From Clostridiales bacterium (GTDB lineage: Bacteria; Bacillota; Clostridia; Monoglobales; Monoglobaceae): DNA of 64,000 nucleotides. The DNA is taken from assembly GCA_019419865.1 (NCBI GenBank), contig JAHZIG010000009.1, forward strand, positions 49,817 through 113,816. The letters run 5' to 3'. Position 1 is the first letter of the stretch. Each line of letters starts with the position of its first letter. The translations under genes and the position numbers were made by a program. Positions 46,301 to 53,110 of this stretch are shown in pieces. The notes under the pieces were generated by a model. That model did not search any database. It worked only from the letters and a program-made list of their open reading frames with translations, and was not told the origin of the DNA.

Positions 46301-46816
46301 TCCGTGGATAACCCCGTGGTCGTACGAATAGTTGACCGCCGCGAAAGCCCAGTCGTCTATCAGTCCGCCGTCGGCGAAGCTGTTTATGTTATACGTATAT
46401 ACCGTCGAAGTCGGAATAGCCCGCTCGATGCACCTCGTCATCATCACGCATATTTCCTGACGCGAGATCGGACTGTACGGATCGAACATAGTCGACGACA
46501 CGCCGCGCACGATCCCGGCGTTATACGCCTTTAATATCTCCGCGTTCTCAGTGTCATCAAAGATCTCCGGAGCCGGCTCCAGCCCGATCCCGGTTATCTT
46601 CACGTAGAGCCTGACGACCAACTCGCAGAACTCCTCGCGCGTCACGTTCTTTGCGTAATCCGCAGTCAGCGAATCGGTCACAAGACCGTTTGCCTTAGCG
46701 CGCTGAACCTCTTCATATGCCCAATCGCTCGGCTCGCTCTGCGCGAATACAAGTCCCGCCGGCGCCATGGTCAAAACCATTACTATAACCAACGCATAGC
46801 TTATGAGTCTTTTCAT
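43373..46816 (-). CDS. SLH-anchored surface protein with vWA domain and Ca-binding repeats
   Basis: 1147 residues with a signal peptide (MKRLISYALVIVMVLTM...VFAQ). Residues ~28-200 contain two or three S-layer-homology repeats (SDWAYEEVQRAKANGLV, ITREEFCEL-type, FDPYSPISRQEICVMMTR, DPLGPVTSEAAILLVNRM), which bind wall polysaccharide. A von Willebrand A domain (~370-545) has the MIDAS set DDSGSM, a GTDISGAI Thr and MLTDGKQD. Thrombospondin-3/dockerin-like Ca loops follow (~550-780, e.g. DSDNDGIPDADD, DYDGDGLLNGEE, NSDGDQYDDYQE). The last ~350 residues are mostly helical, with hydrophobic stretches (~1010-1060). It probably binds a ligand or cell surface; function unknown. ATG 46816 has GGAG ahead of it; promoter at 46946-46974. 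Confidence 0.85.
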   Translation of the reverse strand: MKRLISYALVIVMVLTMAPAGLVFAQSEPSDWAYEEVQRAKANGLVTDSLTADYAKNVTREEFCELVVRLYVKITGIGLEPAPEIFDDTENAEILKAYNAGIVRGVSSTMFDPYSPISRQEICVMMTRCIERAIPTSTVYTYNINSFADGGLIDDWAFAAVNYSYDHGVIHGVGDDMIDPLGPVTSEAAILLVNRMYENRDSYVGETVETEGYVEFGASSSGPVESVEVVCRSPYSLGGIVAADVTEYDQYAASAAGSAGQVINISGKYGMNTIKSADITIGYDGASIGIDEDNIGVARYDEELGRMVLLDDVEVDVSDDKVSFEDTALGEYVIVDEEEWYNEWREAQTEVRDEQPQDTMQYYDVVFLVDDSGSMVDNDPDNVRATAVYNFIRSLAASDGFQMTTFTDSTSEKVEYTTVGEIADWAELQKQISNLGSNGGTDISGAIRQGISILDAIERDTQKMIVMLTDGKQDSKTASYDEDAMYEAAERGYVINTVSLGADTDEEVLRSIAETTGGEYYTSDTADELIGIYKEIKGESIGWDGEDTDADTLPDIIETRGMRNQYGIFIKTDSSKYDTDTDTLNDGEEMGEKVVDNTNVSVKDIQNGVTAYVYYIMKSDPNFKDSDNDGIPDADDQFPLRADTVSWEEATGVVDRSYDSNNDGISDYYTELIYSGELLTTDGKSFEGYHFGSSADYDGDGLLNGEELVITEADNRIYMQMVSDPTLVNSDGDQYDDYQEVEVYNTDPFAVSLTNSEVNYAAQSELYLAYNFTIDMQNDEAAQLALFTANFVLGSNYDQVAVFKDALTKMFDNIREAEEEARTVDKGVEIIKDISGSLKKAIRATEATDFENAPDKIKELEEMYQDLLDIETQALEAGDLDKVDELTLELIDVGESISKQENIVNKVEDTPIDIPTTGEKISGALDFIGVLTDAYDFITTMASLQANAEIISENIYILELLEGSDDPILAAAAKELKLTAESELGTILNPLADLVANKTISAGVDAVISAAAKAVGSSVVFWVTLAVTVIDAVFGVSETGAEAIKTMVMAETAEILKGQVLYSFDRDTAIFRSVGEEDLKLYTNLLNARKTGEQLYIAVQTLTPVADFLIGWTTDSETAISMCNDNISKIDDLLDLYSISSVTRRKI

Positions 46817-46945
46817 AAACTCCAACCCCTTTTTATGTATTTATTTAAATTTTATTTATTTTCATATTTCATAAAATTTAATCCAAAGACGCAAAAAATG
46901 TTAAAAATCAACAAATTTATCGCGCTTAAAAATATATTTTTTATA

Positions 46946-46974
46946 ATTATAGCATATAGATTTTTAGATGTAAA
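46946..46974 (-). promoter_or_regulatory. Promoter of the SLH-vWA gene
   Basis: Minus strand: TTTACA (46974-46969), 17-nt spacer, TATAAT (46951-46946); the leader to the start codon is about 120 nt and AT-rich. Confidence 0.75.
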
Positions 46975-47009
46975 GATAAACAATTCATATAAACTCAAAG
47001 ATTCGCAAA

Positions 47010-47048
47010 TAATGCGCCGGAGACTGCGTGATATGCGGCTCCGGCGCA
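47010..47048 (-). terminator. Terminator of the second GH95-like gene
   Basis: TGCGCCGGAG (47013-47022) and CTCCGGCGCA (47039-47048) form a 10-bp stem, with TTATTT following on the minus strand. Confidence 0.75.
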
Positions 47049-47090
47049 GTTCGTTCTATATTAAATTTCAGCTCCCGCGCAGTCTACCGC

Positions 47091-50000
47091 TCAAATTTCA
47101 AAGACGTCGACTATGGGACTGAGCGGACGCTGGGCTTCGACCGAATCCCAGATAAATACTTTGACTTTCTCTGGCTCCGCGGCGCAGTCTATGTCTTGAA
47201 TAATCTCGATACCGTCTCCGGCCTCGACCGCAGCGTCCGCGATATACGAGCCTATCAACGAATCGTTCGCGTCGTATACTGCGATTACCGCCTGACCGCT
47301 TCTGTCCTCAAGTCCGCCGTTTACGAGCTGGATCGTCGTCTCGCAGACTCCGTCCGACCAAACCGCGTCTTTTACCGAAGCGTCTATAATCCTCGACTCG
47401 TCCGGGACTCTTATCTCAAAGTCGTCGAGCGTGATTACCTGCCACCAGCCGCCGTCCTCGCATATAAATTCTATACGGCTCAGCATAAGTTCTCCAAACT
47501 GAGCCTCGGACGCGCTTCCCACAGCGTCGGAGCTCGACGGGCTGAGCCATAATCCTCCGGGAGTTTCAACGTCCGTGCCGTTTATACTCAGCTTATACTT
47601 ATTATTTTGTCTGTCAAACTCAAAATCAAAGGTCGTCGTCTGCTGGAATATTATGGAGTTTCCTCGCAATATCTCATACTCAACGTTTTCGTTTCCGTCT
47701 TCGCCCAGCGCTATGAGCGAAAGCGTAGAGTTACCTCTCATATCAACGGTCAGCTTAAGCGTGGCGAAAGGCGTGTCGTTTGAATCTCTGAGCTTTATGT
47801 AATAATACGCGCCCGTCGATTCGGCGTCGTCGCATTTAAAGTACGACTTGAATCTAAAGCTCATATCGTCGCCCAAAAGCTCTTTTACGGCCGCTTCCGC
47901 ATCCGACTCGTCCGCGCCCTTTGAGACCAGCTTGGATTTCGCGTTCTCGTCTATATTCAGAGCGAGCTGCAAGTCGTCGCCCCAGCTCGAACCGGTTCCA
48001 AATCTTAAAGCGTTGCTGCTTATTCCGAGATCCGAGCCGCGCTGAACTATCATTTTATCAGGGTCTCCCGTAAGTTCCCAGCCGTCCGCGCCCGACATTA
48101 CGTCGGTCAAAACGGAGAGCTTTTCAAAATCTTCTTTATATTCCGAACTGAACCTGCGCCCGGTCGCAAGGCTCTCTATGTCCGACGCGCTGAGAGCTTT
48201 GGAATATATTCTCACGTCGTCGATCATTCCGTCCCAAAAACCGGCGCTGCCCTCCTGATAGCCTGTTCCGGTATCGTTCGGCTTCGCGCCTATTCCCAGC
48301 GGCGCGAAATCGGTCTTAAGCGTTCCGTTGTATTTTGTATTGGCGACCTCGATACCGTTTCTGTACAGACGGATCCTCGAACCGTCCGCGACCGCGGCGA
48401 CATGCTGCCAAACGCCGGTCGGGAATACCGCGGATTCGGTACAACTCACCTCGTTCCCGTTCGCCTGCGCCGCGATTATACATAATTGTCCGCTTTGATA
48501 GTTAAGGCCGAGCTGCATCTGCCCCTTGTTGTTACCGCCCCAATTCTTGATAACGGTTCCCCATTCGGTCAAACTGTCGGCCTTGACCCACGCCGAATAA
48601 GTGGCCGTGTATTTAGGCTTTTCATAGTCGCTGAGCAGTACGTAGCTGTTCCTTCCATTGAACTCGAGCGCTCCGCCCTTATAGCCCTCGGCCGCCGTCG
48701 CGTTTATTATCGGGGCGTCGTACCCGTTGCCGGAAGAATCGACCGCGATATTATTCTCGGTATCGTCGAGTCTCCAATACGCGACGTCCGGCAGCGTAAG
48801 CGGCTGTTCCTGAGAAGACGCTATCGGCTCTTCGGTATACTCCGGCGGCTCGGGCAGTCCGCCCTGAGGTTCGAGCGTATACGTTTTGCCCGCCTCGGTC
48901 TCGAACGTATATCTGTCGCCGTCTGCAACAGCCGCGACTTCTTCGCCGTCCGAATAAACGAGCAGTCTCTTTCCGTCCCATGGATTCTCTACCGTACACG
49001 TCTCGCCTTTTTCGCTGTATATCTCTACGTACTGGGTAACTCCGTCCTTCTGAGCGGCGTTTACCAAGAACGCTCCGACCGCGCGCATACGGGTAAAGCT
49101 CGCCTCGCGATCCGCCGGCCAAACCGGGAAGAATCTCAAAACGCCCTCCGTACTCTGCATGAGCATGGAGTTTATCGCCTCTATCGCGCCCGCGCCCTCG
49201 AGTCCGTGTCCGTCGCTCTGATATGTGAGATTCGGCGCCTTTATCGCGTCTAAACGCTCCTTGAGCTTATTCATCAGATCGGACGCCGGCCAGCCGACCC
49301 TTGCGCCCATTACGAAAATATTCGCGAACGCGTTGCCCTGATTCCAGGAATCCATAACCTCGAGCGAATTTCTCGCAGTTTGCAAAAGCTCCGGATCGGA
49401 ATCGAGTCCGATCAGACCGCCAGGGTATATCGACTGCATATTTACCGGGTTGTCGCCTACGCCCTCCGTCGCCATCTCAGGCCGGTTGTCCGCCTCTTTG
49501 AAAACGGTCTTGCCGTTATATTCCGTAGTCGGGAGCGGGCTCATGTTCTCGAGTATATCGTTCCACTTCTCGCGTTTGTCCTCGTCCACGCCGAGCGTCT
49601 CGCTCATAGGTATTATTTCCTGATATATTCTTGTGACGAACGCCACGTCCAATACCGGGTTTATATCGTTGGAACCGCTCCAGCTCTCTCGCGCGCTGCT
49701 CTCATATACCGTATATTTCCCCGTCTCCGGATTTATCTGTAAGTATTCGTCCCAGAAATCCACGACCTCGCGCAGGTAGGGATAAGCTACGTCGCGCAGA
49801 AAATCCTCGTCCTTGGTATAATCGTAATACCACAGGAACGGGAGCGCCGCGAACGCCGCGTTAGCTTTCATTCCGCAGTCGAAGTAGGTCTCCATCCCCC
49901 ACGGTCCTATATGCGTCGGATACTGCACGCCCGGCAGTCCGTTCGGATATTCAACGCCGTTGACGCTCTTTATATTCTTAGCGCGCTCCCTGCCGGCGGG

Positions 50001-51221
50001 AATGAAATCCAATATCGGCTGGAACATCGGATATATCTGATCCAGTCTGTTGGACGAAGACATTCCATTAAACGGACCGTAATAGTTATAATCCAAAGTA
50101 TAGTCGCCGCTCCACGCAGGAGAATCGGTCGTTATCCAGTTTCCGAACAGACCCGGAGGCGTCTTGCCGGTTCTCGCCGAGGCTCCCATACTGTAGAGCG
50201 CTCCGTAATAGTACTCCTCCAGCTGGCTGTCGTCTAATGTCACGTATTCCTTGAGCCAATAATCCTTCCACCACGCCGCGCGGTCCGCGTCCAGCTCGCT
50301 CACTCTTACTTCGTCGATCGCTTCCGCCGCGCTCAGCGCGTCCGGGATAGCCGTTCCGACTTCCTTACCGCCCTCTAAGCTGACCGTAAGATAAGCCTTG
50401 CCGTCCGCCGGGACCGTAAATTCGATCGTAGAAACGCTCGTGCCGTCGCTCGTCATGCTTACGTTCTCCGCGCCCAATACCTTGGCGCCCATAGCGGCGT
50501 AGCATACCCATTCGCCCCTTATAGGCGAAACTCTGGCCGCCCATACCGCGCCGCCGCGCACTCCCGCGGAGGTTATATAATCGGTATTTATCTTAGTCCA
50601 TATATCCGCCTGTATATCCACGCTCTGTCCCGGCATATCGGGCGATATTTCCACAACAAGCACGTTTTCATTGGGCGCCATCCACGCTCTCGTGCTAACC
50701 GGCGCTCCGCCGAAAGGCAGACTCGTTCTGACTTCCGCGTTTAAAATATCCTGGACCGCGCCGTATTCTCTTGAGTCCGCGTTCGAGTCGGCGTTCTTAT
50801 TCTTTATATCGATACCGCCGACCGTCTTCGGCGAACCGTCGCCGCCGTCCGAATTGATATAACTCCAAAAATCCGACTTTGAGACGTAATACGTCTCGCT
50901 GTTATAATCTCCGCCCATAACGACCGCCATATCGCCGTTGCCGAGTATCGGCCCCTGCGTCATATTCGACGTTACCACGTTAGTGGGCGGCGCGCTCCAA
51001 CTCCCGTAATATTGACCTATAAGGCTCTGTACGTTCGACCATTCGGTCAGCTCTTCAACGCTCACGTCGGTCTCCGCAAGTTCGAGCGTCTGTGAATCGA
51101 CTGTCTTTACCATCAGTTTTTCCTCCGTGTTCTCATCCGCAAAAACCGCGGCCGAGGACGAGCTAAAAAGTAGCGCCGCCGCGATCCCCAACGAAATTAT
51201 CCTATTTTTTCCGCTTCTCAT
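47091..51221 (-). CDS. Secreted GH95-like glycosidase with LamG domain
   Basis: 1376 residues with a signal peptide (MRSGKNRIISLGIAAALLF...VFAD). The N-terminal part shows ILGNGDMAVVMGG and YYVSKSDFW, the start pattern of GH95/DUF5703-type enzymes. The (alpha/alpha)6 barrel spans ~330-720 (WSGDYTLDYNYYGPFNGM, SSARESWSGSNDINPVLD, YQSDGHGLEGAGAIEAINSMLMQSTEG). A LamG/concanavalin domain lies at ~820-1015 (VAYWRLDD...WDGMIDDVRIYSKALS). A jelly-roll-like region follows (~1025-1270), then a ~100-residue tail ending KVFIWDSVEAQRPL, which resembles the tail of the GH95 enzyme at 28-33 kb. The barrel departs from GH95 at the Asn-x-Asn site, so the substrate or mechanism may differ. GGAGG precedes the ATG; it follows a LacI gene by 85 bases. 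Confidence 0.78.
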   Translation of the reverse strand: MRSGKNRIISLGIAAALLFSSSSAAVFADENTEEKLMVKTVDSQTLELAETDVSVEELTEWSNVQSLIGQYYGSWSAPPTNVVTSNMTQGPILGNGDMAVVMGGDYNSETYYVSKSDFWSYINSDGGDGSPKTVGGIDIKNKNADSNADSREYGAVQDILNAEVRTSLPFGGAPVSTRAWMAPNENVLVVEISPDMPGQSVDIQADIWTKINTDYITSAGVRGGAVWAARVSPIRGEWVCYAAMGAKVLGAENVSMTSDGTSVSTIEFTVPADGKAYLTVSLEGGKEVGTAIPDALSAAEAIDEVRVSELDADRAAWWKDYWLKEYVTLDDSQLEEYYYGALYSMGASARTGKTPPGLFGNWITTDSPAWSGDYTLDYNYYGPFNGMSSSNRLDQIYPMFQPILDFIPAGRERAKNIKSVNGVEYPNGLPGVQYPTHIGPWGMETYFDCGMKANAAFAALPFLWYYDYTKDEDFLRDVAYPYLREVVDFWDEYLQINPETGKYTVYESSARESWSGSNDINPVLDVAFVTRIYQEIIPMSETLGVDEDKREKWNDILENMSPLPTTEYNGKTVFKEADNRPEMATEGVGDNPVNMQSIYPGGLIGLDSDPELLQTARNSLEVMDSWNQGNAFANIFVMGARVGWPASDLMNKLKERLDAIKAPNLTYQSDGHGLEGAGAIEAINSMLMQSTEGVLRFFPVWPADREASFTRMRAVGAFLVNAAQKDGVTQYVEIYSEKGETCTVENPWDGKRLLVYSDGEEVAAVADGDRYTFETEAGKTYTLEPQGGLPEPPEYTEEPIASSQEQPLTLPDVAYWRLDDTENNIAVDSSGNGYDAPIINATAAEGYKGGALEFNGRNSYVLLSDYEKPKYTATYSAWVKADSLTEWGTVIKNWGGNNKGQMQLGLNYQSGQLCIIAAQANGNEVSCTESAVFPTGVWQHVAAVADGSRIRLYRNGIEVANTKYNGTLKTDFAPLGIGAKPNDTGTGYQEGSAGFWDGMIDDVRIYSKALSASDIESLATGRRFSSEYKEDFEKLSVLTDVMSGADGWELTGDPDKMIVQRGSDLGISSNALRFGTGSSWGDDLQLALNIDENAKSKLVSKGADESDAEAAVKELLGDDMSFRFKSYFKCDDAESTGAYYYIKLRDSNDTPFATLKLTVDMRGNSTLSLIALGEDGNENVEYEILRGNSIIFQQTTTFDFEFDRQNNKYKLSINGTDVETPGGLWLSPSSSDAVGSASEAQFGELMLSRIEFICEDGGWWQVITLDDFEIRVPDESRIIDASVKDAVWSDGVCETTIQLVNGGLEDRSGQAVIAVYDANDSLIGSYIADAAVEAGDGIEIIQDIDCAAEPEKVKVFIWDSVEAQRPLSPIVDVFEI

Positions 51222-51306
51222 ATTTTTACCTCCAATTCTATATACGTGAATTTTATATTTTACTCCGAAAAGCGTCTTTTTCTTCCCGCCCGCAGACGGC
51301 GAATAT

Positions 51307-52341
51307 CTATTTCACGGAACCCCGCTTGATAATAAACGGCTCCATTTCTACGCTCTCTATCCTATCCGTATCTCCCGAGATCTTTTTGACAAGCTCCTCC
51401 GCCGCGATCTCTCCGAATCTCTCAAACGGCTGGCATACGGACGTGAGCGGCGGAAATACGTACGGCGCGTATCTCTCGTTGTCGAGCGAGATAACCCCGA
51501 ACGCGTCCGGAAGACGTATTCCCCGTATGTTCGCCTCCCTAATTACCGAGTAGCACTCGAACGACGTCGAAACCACGGCGTCGAACTCCATCTCGTCGAG
51601 CAGCCGGGCTGCGGCTTTATAATAGCCGTCCTTATTACCGGCTCCGACAAATCCGTAATACCTTATAAATTCGACCCCGCTCGCTCCGCCTAAGTCCTTC
51701 GCGGCCCTCTCGCAGCCCTTGATCCTGTCCAGCTCTGCGCAGTTGAGTCTGTCCTCCCAGTCCTTTACGAGATAGACTATTTTTTTATATCCGCGCTCTA
51801 TCAAATACTCCGCGGCGATGTAGCCGCTCTTTTCATAATCGATATCTATACTGCTCACGCCCTCTATATCCTGCGCGCCCACGACGCACATAAACGGGAT
51901 ATCCAGCTTCTTAAGCGTCTTTATGACCTCGTTCTCGCCTATCCCGACGTAGGATAAGTATATCAATCCGTCTATCCTGTTTTGCAGATAATATTCTTTA
52001 AAAAGCAGTTTGTCCTCCTTAGAATTTGAAAACATTATCAGCGAGAGATTTAAGCCGCCGAGCACATTCTGGATCCCTTTCAACACCGGCGCCGCCGCGA
52101 ACGACGTAAGATCCCATTCGGATAAAAAGCCTATCGCCTCGGCCTTAGAAGTCCTCATATTTCTGGCGTTTATATTCACCCGGTATCCAAGCCTGCGCGC
52201 CGTCTCTATCACCTTTTCCCTCGTCGCCGGATTTATTTTTTTGTCCTGCGCGTTATTGAGTACAAACGACACCAGCGTCTGCGACACCCCGGCTTCTCTC
52301 GCCACGTCCTTAGAGGTTATTTTTCTCTTGTCAGAACCCAT
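51307..52341 (-). CDS. LacI-family transcriptional repressor
   Basis: 344 residues. The N-terminal HTH and hinge helix are typical: KITSKDVAREAGVSQTLVSFVLNN (with TLVSFVLN as recognition helix) and ATREKVIETARRLGYR. The periplasmic-binding-protein-like effector domain fills residues 60-340 (DGLIYLSYVG, YIAAEYLIERGYKKIVYL, VISLDNERYAPYVFPPLTSV). GGAGGG lies ahead of ATG 52341. The second GH95-like gene follows 85 bases downstream on the same strand, so this is its likely regulator, responding to a sugar released by the enzyme. A 16-bp palindrome with a central CG lies just upstream of the start and may be its own operator. Confidence 0.9.
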   Translation of the reverse strand: MGSDKRKITSKDVAREAGVSQTLVSFVLNNAQDKKINPATREKVIETARRLGYRVNINARNMRTSKAEAIGFLSEWDLTSFAAAPVLKGIQNVLGGLNLSLIMFSNSKEDKLLFKEYYLQNRIDGLIYLSYVGIGENEVIKTLKKLDIPFMCVVGAQDIEGVSSIDIDYEKSGYIAAEYLIERGYKKIVYLVKDWEDRLNCAELDRIKGCERAAKDLGGASGVEFIRYYGFVGAGNKDGYYKAAARLLDEMEFDAVVSTSFECYSVIREANIRGIRLPDAFGVISLDNERYAPYVFPPLTSVCQPFERFGEIAAEELVKKISGDTDRIESVEMEPFIIKRGSVK

Positions 52342-52372
52342 GCCTTCGCCCTCCGCTTCCGATCAAATTGTT

Positions 52373-52388
52373 ATTAATACGTATTAAT
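52373..52388. promoter_or_regulatory. Candidate LacI-type operator
   Basis: A perfect palindrome, ATTAATACGTATTAAT, with the central CG step typical of LacI-family sites. It lies 32 nt upstream of the LacI start. A weaker ACGT-centred match (AATTCACGTATATAG, minus strand) lies about 20-35 nt upstream of the GH95-like gene start. Confidence 0.5.
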
Positions 52389-52565
52389 TATATGCCCCCA
52401 TACTGCGAACGCGCAATCTTGAAAAACTTGATTTAATATAGAAAAATTTAATATTAAAACAGATTTATTAAAAATCAAACTCTTCTCCGGGCGAAATCGG
52501 GGCTTTTCTAAGCGTCTCCGCTTCGTATCGCGGCCGCTGAGAGAGCGGGAACGCCCGCCCTGCTT

Positions 52566-52597
52566 TTGACAAACCTCCCGCCGTATGTTAGTATAAT
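52566..52597 (+). promoter_or_regulatory. csoR promoter with long spacer
   Basis: TTGACA (52566-52571) and TATAAT (52592-52597) are both consensus but 20 nt apart, longer than usual. It lies 32 nt before the GTG start and shows that the open frame's upstream ATG is not used. Confidence 0.55.
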
Positions 52598-52628
52598 AAA
52601 TAATCTTATTGCTGAAGAAGGTGAGTAT

Positions 52629-52904
52629 GTGAAACAGTGTATGGACTCCGATAATCTGCACAGGCGGCTCAGTAAAATAATCGGTCAAATAAACGCGATC
52701 AATAAAATGGTGGATGAGGATATCCCCTGCGAGGATATTTTGATCCAGATAAACGCCGCGAAAAAGGCGCTCCACAAGGTCGGGCAGATCGTCCTCGAAG
52801 GTCATCTGAACCACTGCGTCCGCGACGGCATCGAACACGGCGACGCAGATAAGACCATAGCCGAATTCGCCAAGGCGATAGAACATTTCTCAAGAATGTC
52901 GTAA
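52629..52904 (+). CDS. csoR: CsoR/FrmR-family metal-sensing repressor
   Basis: 91 residues. An all-helical DUF156 protein with the fingerprint LHRRLSKIIGQINAINKMV, the metal ligand Cys in DIPCEDILIQ, and the HLNHC motif, giving the C-H-C (W-X-Y) set of copper-type CsoR. The apo form binds operator DNA and releases it when Cu(I) binds. The GTG start at 52629 has AAGGTGAG ahead of it; ATG 52641 is an alternative. It lies 207 bases upstream of a heavy-metal P-type ATPase on the same strand, with a terminator between, so it probably controls that gene by way of the operator at 53058-53079. Copper is inferred from the ligand set. Confidence 0.88.
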   Translation: MKQCMDSDNLHRRLSKIIGQINAINKMVDEDIPCEDILIQINAAKKALHKVGQIVLEGHLNHCVRDGIEHGDADKTIAEFAKAIEHFSRMS

Positions 52905-52938
52905 TACTTAGCTTAGAGCTTTTAAATAAACTTCTATT

Positions 52939-52979
52939 CCGCGGCGCCGCGCTCTTAAAACGGGCGCCGCCTTTATTTT
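52939..52979 (+). terminator. csoR terminator
   Basis: GCGGCGCC (52941-52948) pairs with GGCGCCGC (52963-52970), followed by CTTTATTTT. Confidence 0.8.
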
Positions 52980-53028
52980 GTATCCGCCGCTTTATAGATA
53001 TATTTCATTAAAAATTTCGCTTCCCCTC

Positions 53029-53079
53029 TTGACTCCGTATACCCGCGTATGTATAATATACATATACCCCCATATGTAT
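53029..53079 (+). promoter_or_regulatory. Promoter and candidate CsoR operator of the P-type ATPase gene
   Basis: TTGACT (53029-53034), 17-nt spacer, TATAAT (53052-53057). The inverted repeat ATACATAT-ACCCCC-ATATGTAT (53058-53079) starts just after the -10 and covers the likely transcription start. ATACCC-type runs (53038-53043 and 53064-53071) recall CsoR operators. Confidence 0.65.
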
Positions 53080-53110
53080 ATTGGGAATAAACTTACAAGG
53101 AGAGTTCAAA

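Noticed and set aside
53081..53110. Upstream ATG for the P-type ATPase
   Set aside because: It lies upstream of AAGGAGAG and close to the predicted transcription start; ATG 53111 has the proper ribosome site.
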